From positions 1 through 64,000 of the forward strand of contig JAFWXS010000140.1 of the NCBI GenBank assembly GCA_017517925.1: a DNA stretch of 64,000 bases. Reading direction: 5' to 3'. Origin of the DNA: Bacteroidaceae bacterium (GTDB taxonomy: Bacteria > Bacteroidota > Bacteroidia > Bacteroidales > Bacteroidaceae). This document shows, piece after piece, positions 41,993 to 52,200 of the stretch. The notes under the pieces are model-generated. The model searched no databases. It was not told the origin of the DNA and saw nothing but the letters and a program-made list of their open reading frames with translations. A program made the translations under genes and the position numbers. Within the stretch, counting starts at the first letter, position 1. Every line of letters starts with the position of its first letter.

Positions 41993-43258
41993 ATGAAGAA
42001 GTTATTTGTAATGATATCAATGATGCTCGGTCTCGGTGCTGCCGCCTCGGCACAGTCGCTCATCACCAACGAGGCGGTGACACGCGAAAAGCGCATGGTA
42101 ACCGTAACGTTTGATGTGGACTCAAAGGCCGGCCGCCTGTCATCAAAGAAGAAAGAGGTCATCGTACCGTATTTATATAATGGGACCGACACCGTGTGGC
42201 TCGATGCTATGGAGGTGTATGGCAACAGCCGCTACATGCGTGAGAAGCAGATAAACCACATCAACGGTGACCGCAACTGGGAACTCAGCGGCCGTCAGGT
42301 GATGAAGGGCGACAAGTATACCTATTGCGACACCACAGAGATGGCACGCTGGATGGCTCCCGCTACATTGGGCCTCAGACGCTACATCGTAGGATGTGCC
42401 GACTGTAGCGAACCTTCTGACGAGCGCGTAGGTGAAGAGATGCTGTTGACCATTCCTCCTTACGTAGTGGCTGATGCCACACGCTACTGGGACTTCGGGC
42501 AGGATGAACTGGAGATTATCTTCAAGGTGTCAAAGATTGAGATTGACTCTACCGTTTTCGATAACGAGGTGACCTTCGGGAAGATTCTCACGGCAGTAGA
42601 CAAGATTCACAGTAACTCCAATTACAAGATAGAGAAGATTCAGGTATCGGGTTACGCCTCACCCGAAGGCCGTCCCGGATTCAACACCTGGTTGGGCGAG
42701 AACCGTGCCATGGCACTTATCGACTATATCATAGAGCACCGCCCCGACTACGGACTGACTCGCGAGACCTTCGAGATTGTCAACGGTGAGGAGAACTGGG
42801 GCGGACTGCGCAAGGTGCTCGTAGCCTCTGACATGGACCGCAAGGAGGAGGTTATCGCCATCATCGACGATGCCGACCTCAAGGGCGAAGCCAAGAAACT
42901 CAAGATAAAGAATATGGATGGTGGCCGCACATGGCAGAAGATGCTTGAGGAAATCTATCCCCACCTGCGTAGCGCCCGTTACCTGTCGGTATACTACGAC
43001 TCTACCAATGACAATGCCGTGGAGACCATCAATCAGGCCAATGCCCTCATCAACGAAGGCCGTTTTGCCGAAGCATACGAGCTGGCAATAACCGTAAAGA
43101 GCGACATGCGCGCCTACAACACCATCGGCGTGGCACTCATGGGGCAAGGACGCTTCGAGGAAGCACTGCCATGGTTCAAGAAAGCGATTGACAGCAACTG
43201 CCCCTCGGCACAGCAGAACATCGACGCCATCAACGCAGAGTATGGCTATGACCGGTAA
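41993..43258 (+). CDS. DUF3868/OmpA-like protein with TPR tail, pilus operon
   Basis: A 421-residue exported protein (signal peptide ends in AASAQ, about 21). Residues 25-170 fit the DUF3868-type beta domain. Residues 185-310 look OmpA-like: FGKILTAVDKIHSNSNYKIEKIQVSGYASPEGRPGFNTWLGENRAMALIDYI, with the SGYASPEG turn that in OmpA domains faces peptidoglycan. The C-terminus (about 345-415) has one or two TPR-like helix pairs (NQANALINEGRFAEAYELAI; AYNTIGVALMGQGRFEEALPWFKKAI). It could tie the pilus base to peptidoglycan. That is inference. Confidence 0.82.
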   Translation: MKKLFVMISMMLGLGAAASAQSLITNEAVTREKRMVTVTFDVDSKAGRLSSKKKEVIVPYLYNGTDTVWLDAMEVYGNSRYMREKQINHINGDRNWELSGRQVMKGDKYTYCDTTEMARWMAPATLGLRRYIVGCADCSEPSDERVGEEMLLTIPPYVVADATRYWDFGQDELEIIFKVSKIEIDSTVFDNEVTFGKILTAVDKIHSNSNYKIEKIQVSGYASPEGRPGFNTWLGENRAMALIDYIIEHRPDYGLTRETFEIVNGEENWGGLRKVLVASDMDRKEEVIAIIDDADLKGEAKKLKIKNMDGGRTWQKMLEEIYPHLRSARYLSVYYDSTNDNAVETINQANALINEGRFAEAYELAITVKSDMRAYNTIGVALMGQGRFEEALPWFKKAIDSNCPSAQQNIDAINAEYGYDR

Positions 43259-43326
43259 ATAACTATAAACAAAAGAAACTATAAAACAAGAACAAACAAT
43301 TATTAACCCTCAAAAACTACAAGATT

Positions 43327-44493
43327 ATGAAAGCTATTAAGTTTATGTTGTCTGCTTGCGTAGCAGCTGTAGCACTCACCTCATGCGATAAAGAGGACAT
43401 CGTACCCCAAGTGCAGGACACTCGCATGAAGTCAGTGGAGATTTCACTGGAGAATGTAAAGTTTAGCGGTACTCGTGGTGCTGCTGGTGATAAAATCAAT
43501 AAAGGTGATGCCGTAGTGGTAAATGACTTCAAGGTATTCCTTACCGATGATGCCGGCAATGTGTACAACGCAAAAGTTGCCGATGGTTCGGCCGATGCAC
43601 AGACCTATTGGACAAGCGAGGACCTTGCAACCGGTGCTTTGGATGCAGAATTCCACTATGTAGATCATGGTTGTATGAAAGTGGTAGCCGTTGCTAACCT
43701 CGGTAAAGATATGACATATCCGGAGTTCCTGCAGATGAAGAATCTGAATATTGATGATGAGCAGGACTCAAAAGATCTCAGCCTCTATGCCGAAGCGAAC
43801 TTAACCAAGACTAATGAGCAGGAGACACACGAGAATACTACTTTCGAGGTATACAAGGCCGAGCTGACACTCAAACCCCGTATCTCACGTTTTGAGGTTG
43901 ACGGATTCAGAGTAAAGTTCAATGCAACTCCTAAGTACAGTAGCATCCAAATAACCGACTTGCTTTTCCAGCACTATGATTCAGAGACTTCATTGCATAC
44001 TGGTATTGAAGCAGGCTCACACGTTAAGCACATTCTTGACCTTACCGAACAATCAGAAGTTTACAACTGGTTCAACAATACCACTAAAGCAAAAGGTTGG
44101 TACTGGGATAACTTTGCTACTCCGCTCGAAATTACTCCTTCGACACCTGCTGCCGATGTCGTGGATGCTGCGGGCAACAATGCACCTTTGGCCTACCATT
44201 TCTTCTCGGGCACTACAATTCCCACATTTGTCATCAAACTTGTGGTAGATGGCCTTCCCGCTTATTTGTACTCAAAGGGTCTCTACTCTGCAGATAATTT
44301 GACAGGTGGACATCCGACAGCTATCACTGAGTTCGAAGAAGGTAAGATTTATCGTATGAGTGCACAGGGTGAAGCGCTTGGCGATGGTTCAATCCCCGTT
44401 GACGAGGACGACATCGACCCCATGGACAGATGTCTTGATATTACTGTTGACGTAGTGGACTGGGTAGTAGAATTGGTATTCCCCGAGTTCTAA
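43327..44493 (+). CDS. Major fimbrillin (Mfa1/FimA family)
   Basis: A 388-residue type V pilin and the most likely shaft subunit. Lipobox LTSC (Cys20) shows it is exported as a lipoprotein precursor. Arg50 in KFSGTRGAAGD is where Arg-specific cleavage would remove the lipidated N-terminal strand to allow strand-exchange polymerisation, as known for FimA and Mfa1 of Porphyromonas. Two beta-sandwich domains follow, and the C-terminus (VDVVDWVVELVFPEF) alternates hydrophobic residues as a donor strand should. It is the first fimbrillin in the operon and is followed by a strong hairpin (44539-44594) that would make it the most abundant product. Confidence 0.85.
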   Translation: MKAIKFMLSACVAAVALTSCDKEDIVPQVQDTRMKSVEISLENVKFSGTRGAAGDKINKGDAVVVNDFKVFLTDDAGNVYNAKVADGSADAQTYWTSEDLATGALDAEFHYVDHGCMKVVAVANLGKDMTYPEFLQMKNLNIDDEQDSKDLSLYAEANLTKTNEQETHENTTFEVYKAELTLKPRISRFEVDGFRVKFNATPKYSSIQITDLLFQHYDSETSLHTGIEAGSHVKHILDLTEQSEVYNWFNNTTKAKGWYWDNFATPLEITPSTPAADVVDAAGNNAPLAYHFFSGTTIPTFVIKLVVDGLPAYLYSKGLYSADNLTGGHPTAITEFEEGKIYRMSAQGEALGDGSIPVDEDDIDPMDRCLDITVDVVDWVVELVFPEF

Positions 44494-44538
44494 TAAAAAC
44501 TTCTATTCATAAAGCAGAATTAACCGAATATAACACAA

Positions 44539-44594
44539 CGGGAGGGGAGGCCTTGACTCCTCACAAACAAAAGGATAAGAATCCTCTCCTCCCG
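44539..44594 (+). promoter_or_regulatory. Intercistronic hairpin between major pilin and anchor
   Basis: CGGGAGGGGAGG (44539-44550) pairs with CCTCTCCTCCCG (44583-44594) at 11 of 12 positions, around a 32-base loop. It is followed by TATTTG, not a T run. It could partly terminate transcription or protect the 3' end of the pilin mRNA. Confidence 0.65.
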
Positions 44595-44620
44595 TATTTG
44601 AAAAACGAACAATCAAAAAC

Positions 44621-45535
44621 ATGCAGAATATGAAACTAAAATCCTTTGCTTTATGGCTGCTGCTTATGGGAGGGCTCTCCACTTCCTGTATCCAAGAGGA
44701 TTTCAGCGAATGTCATAATGTATATCATCTCGCTCTCAGTTATTTGGGCGATGAGAACACTGAAATCTTCGGTGAGAAGATTGGTCGCGTACACATGTAT
44801 GTTTTTGATGAACATAACCAATGCGTGACATACCGTCAGCTTCCCGATGCCGATGTGCAGGCACGTCTCACTACGCTGCCTCCCCTCGATGAGGGTACCT
44901 ACCGCATCGTATGTGTAGGTAATGCATATCACACAGATGTTGAGGGTTTGACTTCGGGAGACTACGAGCAGATGCTCTTTGCCGACAGTGATTATACAGT
45001 AGGAGAGACTGTATCGGGCAACGACTCACTCTATTGGTCCTCGGTAGACTATATCATTGCGCCTTACGATGAATACAAGCAGCCAGAAACCAAGACAACC
45101 TATTTTGCAAGCTCACACTTTGACATCTATGTTGAGGTGGTGGGCGTAGAGAATCTTCACCGAAGAACTCCTTTCCAGGCGATTGAGCTTGTTGGCGTTT
45201 CGCCCCAGACAGACTTTAACAACGTAGCAAAGGGTCAAGTCACCACTTATGTGATGAAGCATGATTATGCTGCAAATGGCGATTTGATTGCTACGAATAA
45301 CATCATGCGACACACCAATCATAGTGCAGCATATTTGCGATTGGTGGATGACGAGGGACATTCGTTGATTGAGGTTAACTTTGCACAGCATATTGCAAAG
45401 TACAACATCGATGTCACCAAGCACGAGTGTCTTATTCCCTTTAGAATTGAGTTTGAACCAGATCCAGCAATCAATGCAAGTATCAAGGTTTCGGTACCCA
45501 CATGGTTTATAGAATATGTAACTCCTGAATTCTAA
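44621..45535 (+). CDS. FimB/Mfa2-family pilus anchor lipoprotein
   Basis: A 304-residue lipoprotein (lipobox STSC, Cys23 from the first Met; a second Met lies three codons in). The mature N-terminus [16 protein letters not shown] and the region [22 protein letters not shown] match the Mfa2/FimB pattern. It lacks the Thr-Arg-Ala/Gly site found in the other four fimbrillin-like proteins, as expected of an anchor that stays lipidated and ends assembly. The C-terminus ([15 protein letters not shown]) resembles that of the major pilin. In Porphyromonas, FimB and Mfa2 fix the pilus to the outer membrane and limit its length. Confidence 0.85.
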   Translation: MQNMKLKSFALWLLLMGGLSTSCIQEDFSECHNVYHLALSYLGDENTEIFGEKIGRVHMYVFDEHNQCVTYRQLPDADVQARLTTLPPLDEGTYRIVCVGNAYHTDVEGLTSGDYEQMLFADSDYTVGETVSGNDSLYWSSVDYIIAPYDEYKQPETKTTYFASSHFDIYVEVVGVENLHRRTPFQAIELVGVSPQTDFNNVAKGQVTTYVMKHDYAANGDLIATNNIMRHTNHSAAYLRLVDDEGHSLIEVNFAQHIAKYNIDVTKHECLIPFRIEFEPDPAINASIKVSVPTWFIEYVTPEF

Positions 45536-45547
45536 TCCTTTACGACT

Positions 45548-47065
45548 ATGCAAACAATGAACAGTATATATAAGTATATGGCCCTCTTGGCCTTCACTGC
45601 AGTCCTCTGTGTGGGCTGTCAACAGGAGACCGATGAGTGGATACCGGCAACAGGAAAGAAGAGTGTGATGATGGAACTTTCTGTATCGACTGCCGAACTC
45701 ACACGCGCCATCCCTACCGATGCCGAGAAGACCATCAATACCCTGCGCGTCTATGCTTTCTCTGGCGACAGGCAAGCGGGATATATCTACCGCGAGGCCA
45801 CTGCCACCGGTACTCCCTTCTATATGGATTTAGAGCTTCCCGAGAACGGTAGCCACAGCGTGGATTTCTACCTCGTGGCCAATGAGAAGGAAATGGTCAA
45901 TGCTGCAGCCCTCACCGAGAATATGACAAAAGCCCAGCTCAAGGAAATTACCTTTGAGGGTCTCAAGACGGGCAGCGTCCTTCCCATGTATGCCAATACC
46001 ACCATTACCATTAATGTGGATGACGTAAGGAATACTGCAAATGCTGCGGAAGGCCACGAAGGACATTTTGTGCTGACACAGACTGCAGCGTTCGAGTTGA
46101 CACGCCCCATCGCCAAGCTCTCGGTTTTTGCAGCCAAGGTAGCCGGTGCTGAGAGTGATCCGCAAATAAGTAAGGTGGAGTTTCTTGCCGGAGGTACACG
46201 TCTGTACAACTACCTTTACCCGCAAGACGAGGCCACACTAGCCGCCATCTCCTCCAGAGCCAATAACCGCGTGATGCTGTCTACAACTGTGGCCATCGAC
46301 AAGGAAATCGCCAAAGGCACGGCTGATGCCGAGAACCCTGGCAACTATAACGAAGTGGTGGTAGGGCAGTATCTCGCCGAGGTTCCTTACGGGGCAACGG
46401 CATGGGACACACCTTCGGCCTACGACAATGCTGCCGTGCTGCATGTGGAATACGCGGGTGGCGCAGGCCAATTGGTGAAGAACGCCTACATCTATCTTCC
46501 CAAGGTACAGCGCAACCATCATATCAAGGTGTGTATCCTCATCAATGCCGAGGGACAGATTATCGTAAATTATACTGTGGCTCCTTGGGATGACCATGCG
46601 ATGCCGGACTACCGCTTCGAGTATCCTACTCACTCGTACTTGAGAGAGTCGATACCCACAACAGAAGCCGAGGCTGCTGCCAAACCTTCGGCTCCGGCAA
46701 GGATGAAAGAGACCCAACCTTTTGTGGGTTACTTCCAGATGACTCGCCCCAATACCGATACATGGACACCGACCCTGTTGGGACTCAACGCTTTGAACTG
46801 CGATGTATGGGTATATGATGATACGGATACTCAGATAACAAGTTTCCCTATCCCTGCCTCTGACAAGTGGTACAGGATAGAGGTGGAGCCCAAGAGCGGG
46901 ATGCCCATCAATGGCGAAGTCAACCTGGCCATATCCTACACCGCCACGAGCTTTACTCAGAGCGAGTTTCTGCTTATCAACGGCAGCAATCACGAGCATT
47001 ACTGGCCCTACTCTGGAGTATCGGAGCAGAATGCCGAATATGTAACAATAACAATGGTAAACTAA
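45548..47065 (+). CDS. Fimbrillin-like accessory pilus subunit
   Basis: A 505-residue lipoprotein precursor (lipobox CVGC, Cys24) of fimbrillin type. The N-terminal MMELSVSTAELTRAIPTDAEKTINTLRVYAFSG has the first beta strand followed by Arg53 as the candidate maturation site. Residues 60-330 form a fimbrillin sandwich ending in KVQRNHHIKVCILINAEGQIIVNYTVAPWDDH, a block typical of these accessory subunits. The last 150 residues (about 355-505) form an extra beta-rich domain. It is 12 bp behind the anchor gene and 7 bp ahead of the next. It is probably a minor subunit near the tip. Confidence 0.75.
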   Translation: MQTMNSIYKYMALLAFTAVLCVGCQQETDEWIPATGKKSVMMELSVSTAELTRAIPTDAEKTINTLRVYAFSGDRQAGYIYREATATGTPFYMDLELPENGSHSVDFYLVANEKEMVNAAALTENMTKAQLKEITFEGLKTGSVLPMYANTTITINVDDVRNTANAAEGHEGHFVLTQTAAFELTRPIAKLSVFAAKVAGAESDPQISKVEFLAGGTRLYNYLYPQDEATLAAISSRANNRVMLSTTVAIDKEIAKGTADAENPGNYNEVVVGQYLAEVPYGATAWDTPSAYDNAAVLHVEYAGGAGQLVKNAYIYLPKVQRNHHIKVCILINAEGQIIVNYTVAPWDDHAMPDYRFEYPTHSYLRESIPTTEAEAAAKPSAPARMKETQPFVGYFQMTRPNTDTWTPTLLGLNALNCDVWVYDDTDTQITSFPIPASDKWYRIEVEPKSGMPINGEVNLAISYTATSFTQSEFLLINGSNHEHYWPYSGVSEQNAEYVTITMVN

Positions 47066-47072
47066 GAAGAAT

Positions 47073-49232
47073 ATGAAAAGGATAGTCAATCTGCTCGCCA
47101 TAGCGGCAGTAACCGTGTTGTTGCACTCTTGTCAGGAACAAGAGTACTTCGAGGTTCCCATGAACGAAGAGATTGTGCTTGACCTCTCGGCAAGTGCTAC
47201 AAGAGCTGCATCGACCTCCAATGAGGAGTATGTAGACCATATCGATGTCTTTATCTTCGAGGAGGATGCCTCCGGCAATCCCGTCGGCAATGCCCGTCAC
47301 GAGCGTCATCAGGTAAACAACAGTCGCCAGCTTACTCTCAATGCCAAGCGCAGTTCCTTTGACACGGGCAAAGACTACCGTATGTACCTGATTGCCAACA
47401 GCAGCATTGCGGAGTCTGACTTTACGGATATAGCATACGGCACATTGCTCACCACCAAGCAGGAAGACCTCAAGGTACACCTCACTGGTCTGGCCATTGA
47501 GGGGACACCCAAATATTTCCTGATGGATGCCGTGGCCAAGGATAACAAGGGGAATTCGTCTGTAAAGCTTAACAATGGTAACTTGGCCGACAATACCATG
47601 CTCAGTGCCGAGTTGCGCCGTGCGGCAGCCAAGGTACAGGTAACCGTTACAGCAGCCGATAATATTGTGTTCAAGGACCTCTCTGCTATCGGTGGATATG
47701 CCGGATACTATGTGCGCAACCTTTCGTGTGATGCCTTCCTCCTTGCCGAGGCCAAGGATGATGAGGACATTGAGGCCAAGGTGATCACCACCTCAGAAAC
47801 CAACAGCGGGTATTTTGTATGGCAGCCTGGGACCGATAGCAAGAAGGTGACACTTACCGTGTATGCCTACCCCAATCACTGGTCAAACAGCAGTATCTTG
47901 GAGCACGAGACCAGCATCGTGGTGAACCTGCCCATGAGCTACAACGACGGTAGTGGAGTGAAAGACTATCCCGGTAACTGGTACAAGATACCCATGACCA
48001 ATGACCAGACCCTGCGTCGCAACCACTACTATGCTGTGGACATTACCCTTGACCGTCCCGGAGCAAATGAGATGAATGAGCCGGAGACTGTTGATCCTAT
48101 CTACTATGCCGTGGAGGACTGGGTACAGCAGGATATCAACGTGGGCGGTGAGGACAAGCCTGCTTACTTGATGGTGAACCGTACCGAACTGGAGATGCAC
48201 AATACAGACATCGATGCTACGACGTTGGAGTTTGCCTCCTCATCGCCCGTGACCATCACCGTAAAGGATGCTTATTACTATAACAAGTTTGGTGTGAAGA
48301 CCACGGTAACCGGTGTTTCCATATCGGGAACAACCGATGGCGGTATCGGTGGTAACATTACGGTCAACAGTCCCAATCCCACAAACAACACCATCCGCTA
48401 CTTCACCTTGGTAGTGGTCAATGAGCAGGGTATTTCTAAAGAGGTTACTGTAGAGCAATACCCACTGGTATATATCACCAATATACAAAGCTATTATTCA
48501 TATCGTAGTGACTTCTTGAGCAGTAGCGGATCACCCGATGGTACGGCAACAGGCAATCACTATGAGGACAGAGGGGATTATAGCCGTTTTGCGGTAAATT
48601 ATAGCAATAATGGTACTCATACGTACAGTGGAGGTAGATATAGTGATTCTGGTTTCTTTGTATCGAAGTTCGTCAACGGTACGTATGAGTCAGGATACAA
48701 TCAAGGGCTTTCCAATGTGGATTTCTATACCAGGAACGGGAGGGGAAACTTCAACGACCCATACAATGCCCGCATGTATCACATCCGTATCACGGCTACC
48801 TCAGGTGATTACATCCTGGGCCGACCGAAGATTACCAATGGTGTCACCGACCCGGGTGAAGACAATGCCCGTATGGTATCGCCGTCATTCATGATTGCAT
48901 CCCGACTGGGCACATTGACAACAAGTATGATTCCCAACAATGCCAATCTACTGAAAGTCTATTCCGAGCACGCCAAACAGTATGTGGAGGTATACAAAGA
49001 CCCAGAAACGGGCAAGACCATACACCTCAGCGACTGGAGGCTCCCGACCGAAGCCGAGTTGGAGATTATCTACCAGTTCCAGGGTACGGAGAACCAGCGA
49101 GCCGATGCTATTGACTATCTACTCAATGCCGGTGCCTATTATAGCGCAAGCGGACCCGTCGAAAACCCGAAGAGCGATATGACCGGTACTTCGGTCCGCT
49201 GTATCCGCGACGTATACGAAGTGGCCGAATAG
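47073..49232 (+). CDS. Large pilus tip candidate with C-terminal FISUMP-like domain
   Basis: A 719-residue lipoprotein precursor (lipobox LHSC, Cys20) with the maturation-type site SATRAAS (Arg44). The first 330 residues are fimbrillin/DUF4906-like and end in LRRNHYYAVDITLDRPGAN. Ig-like strands (about 365-470) follow. The end (about 640-719) reads LSDWRLPTEAELEIIYQFQ, then AYYSASGP and GTSVRCIRDV. That is the WRLPT...YWSS...RCVRD pattern of FISUMP/formylglycine-enzyme-like C-type-lectin folds, used as binding modules in secreted Bacteroidales proteins. A ligand-binding domain at the free end suggests a tip adhesin. Ligand unknown. Confidence 0.72.
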   Translation: MKRIVNLLAIAAVTVLLHSCQEQEYFEVPMNEEIVLDLSASATRAASTSNEEYVDHIDVFIFEEDASGNPVGNARHERHQVNNSRQLTLNAKRSSFDTGKDYRMYLIANSSIAESDFTDIAYGTLLTTKQEDLKVHLTGLAIEGTPKYFLMDAVAKDNKGNSSVKLNNGNLADNTMLSAELRRAAAKVQVTVTAADNIVFKDLSAIGGYAGYYVRNLSCDAFLLAEAKDDEDIEAKVITTSETNSGYFVWQPGTDSKKVTLTVYAYPNHWSNSSILEHETSIVVNLPMSYNDGSGVKDYPGNWYKIPMTNDQTLRRNHYYAVDITLDRPGANEMNEPETVDPIYYAVEDWVQQDINVGGEDKPAYLMVNRTELEMHNTDIDATTLEFASSSPVTITVKDAYYYNKFGVKTTVTGVSISGTTDGGIGGNITVNSPNPTNNTIRYFTLVVVNEQGISKEVTVEQYPLVYITNIQSYYSYRSDFLSSSGSPDGTATGNHYEDRGDYSRFAVNYSNNGTHTYSGGRYSDSGFFVSKFVNGTYESGYNQGLSNVDFYTRNGRGNFNDPYNARMYHIRITATSGDYILGRPKITNGVTDPGEDNARMVSPSFMIASRLGTLTTSMIPNNANLLKVYSEHAKQYVEVYKDPETGKTIHLSDWRLPTEAELEIIYQFQGTENQRADAIDYLLNAGAYYSASGPVENPKSDMTGTSVRCIRDVYEVAE

Positions 49233-49289
49233 GAGGTGACAAGTGAGTAAATGCAATGACAGTATATACATTATTATATATATAGGATT

Positions 49290-52200
49290 ATGAAGACAAG
49301 AATGAAATATGTGATGACGGCTCTCGTAGGAGCGCTGACGCTGATGACTTCGTGCTACGAGGAGGAACTTCACCTCCCCGGTGACGGTACTGCCCCCGAG
49401 GGCTACAAGACCGTGAGTTTCGTGGCACAGGTGCCCGATATGGAGACTGTGAAGACCCGTGCGGTAGACCCTGACGGTGGTGGCGTTCAGCAGATTACGG
49501 TGTTCTGCTTCGATGAGAACAGCCTGTTTATCACCACGACCACGGCAACATTGACTCCCGATGGCGGTGCCGGCACTGTGTCACTGAAGGGACAATGCAA
49601 GGTTACCGTCCCCGGCCATACAGCGACACTGCAACTCGTGGGCAACCAGAACCTTACCTACTTCAAGGAAGACAGTTACCGCGGTATGTCAGAGGTGGAC
49701 GTGATGGCTGCCTTGGAGGCATCGGCCGGACGTATGATATACTGGGCACGCGAGACCATGGAGGGAATAAAGACCCACAATACGCCAGACAATCCCGTGC
49801 TGCTGTTGCGCAACCAGGCCAAGATAACGCTCAGCGTGGATGCTGCAAAGAGCAATTTCGTGGAAAGCGGATGGATTGTGACCAATACCAATGCCTTCGG
49901 TACGGTGGCTCCCTATAGTACCGAGTATGGAGGCTTTGTGAAGCCTACCTTGGCTACTCCTTTTGTGACGTTGCCTGAGAATAGAGAGAAGTTGGGCGAC
50001 TTCATGGATGTGCGCACCAACAATGAAGAATACATCTTCGAGACGGAGAATACCGAGGCCGACCCGGTAGACTTCATTGTGAAGGGCTCGCAGAATGGCG
50101 GTGAGGAACTCTACTACCGCATCTCGCTCATCGACGAGAATGGCGAGCATGTGCTGATCATGCGCAACCATCACTACCAAGTCAACATCGTAGGACCGCT
50201 CAGCTACGGCCAGCCTACTTTTGAGGAGGCATTGGAGGCACCGGCTACCAACAACGTATGGGTGTCCATCTCGGACAACATCTCCGAAGTGCAGGACCAT
50301 GAGTACCGTCTGGCAGTAGATGAGACCTCGGTGGTTATCGGTGAAGAGGAGTTCAACGTACTGGGAACCTATACCTTGCATTACACCTTAGAGGCATTAG
50401 GCGGACAAACGCTCACCCAGGCCGAAGTGGCATGGATGGAGGGCAACAACGTGGCGTTGCATAACTTTACCCATACCTTCGATGCTGCTACGGGACGCGG
50501 TTCCATCACCATCAACCTCAACGACATGGGCGAACAACAGAAGCGTGAGGGCACGCTCATGGTGAAGAAGGGGCGTCTATCGAGAAAAATCAAGGTGGTG
50601 ACGGTGAAGAGGCAGACCTTTGAGCCGGCATGGATTACGACGAACATCTATGGTGTAGGCACGGGCGAGAATGTCACCATGATGTTTACCATCCCCGAAG
50701 ATTGCCCCGAAGCGCTCTTCCCGATGGATGTACTCATCTCGGTCAACGACCTTGACGTACGCAGTGAGTCGGGCATGGTGCTCCCCGTAATCTATAGTGG
50801 TGAAGAGGGCTACGGTGCTGACAATGGCATAGGTTACAAGTATGTGCTCACCGTGACAGGTACAGGCAAGCAGCGTGTATATCTGGAGACCAGCCTCGAG
50901 CAAGTTACGGGCAACACAGTGGATGTGACCATCGAGGCCAAGCATTTCGCTTCGCTTACCAAGACTGCTACGTTCCAGTCGGAAGTGAACCGATGGATAC
51001 TGCTTCATAATCTACGTTCCTATCGTTCACAGGGTTCCGATGAGGTGATATACTACCACCTCGTTCCACAGAAAAAGGGTGCCATTGTGGAGTTTCCTGC
51101 CCACTTGGGTGAGAATGTCGTGTGGGATGCAAATTACACGAACCCTACCTATAAAGTGGTGGTACCTGACGAGGACAAGGATGAGTTCCTTATCTATTCA
51201 CGATACCTTGATCACAACGACAATCATCCAGACCTCAACTTTAAGTTCTATCCCGTACAAGAGGAATTGTGGTCTACCGGCGGACGTGTCTATGGCTTTA
51301 TTCCCGAACACCTGACTGCCGACAATGGAGCTATCTTCCATATGATTACCAATACACCGAAGAGCGCCGAGGTGGTGCGCATCGCTTCCAATCCTCAAGG
51401 CTCTCCTTCAGTGACAGGAGATGGGACAGACTGCGATGGTGCCCAGTTCCGTTCAGCCATCTTCGAGCTGGCCAACTACCACCCGTTCCACTTCGCGGCA
51501 CAGATCAACAATGCCGGTACAGTGGTTAACGGAGAGTCTGAAGAGGAAGTAGATGTTGTAGAACTGCCCTACCAGCCCGGTCAATCGGTCAACATCGCTT
51601 TCGATGTGACAAGCTTCACCTCTACCATCCGTGGAAACAATAATCAAGTGTTGCCAGAGAGTGAGCAGCAATCTGTAGACCCCTTCGGTATGGCATTCGA
51701 CATCTATATTGATGCTCCTATGCTCGATATTGATGAGAGTTGTACGCTCTATACGAGCGGTAAGGTCACCCGCGACCCCAATGTAGAGGGGCGTTTCATC
51801 TACCACGTGGATGCCGACAGAGAGGCCGAGCGTGCATACGGCAGTGCTGCACTTACTACCGACACCAAGGCTGCAAGCCAGGAAGGCGAGCGTAAGGTAA
51901 TCCCCTTCAAGACAAAGAGCATCGTGACTGCCGGTGAGATTACTATCAGTGCCGATGAGTCAAAAGTGGTATACTACAAGAAGGTATTCAAGATACAGAA
52001 CAAGTCTATTACCGGCATACTCCAATACCGTGACAAGGCGACCGGTGAGATAAAGAATGTACCTTACGAAGCATTTGTCCCCTTCGAGATGAAGCCTACC
52101 TACAACCGTATCGGTACGGTGACGGTAGGGCAGAACGGAGAGTTCGAGTTGCGCTTACGTAAAGAATATAAGTACGACTGGACCACCGATGCCGTAAAGT

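Noticed and set aside
41999..42225. Antisense ORFs across the pilus operon
   Set aside because: They are shadows of high-GC codon positions; every sense frame has clear domain structure.
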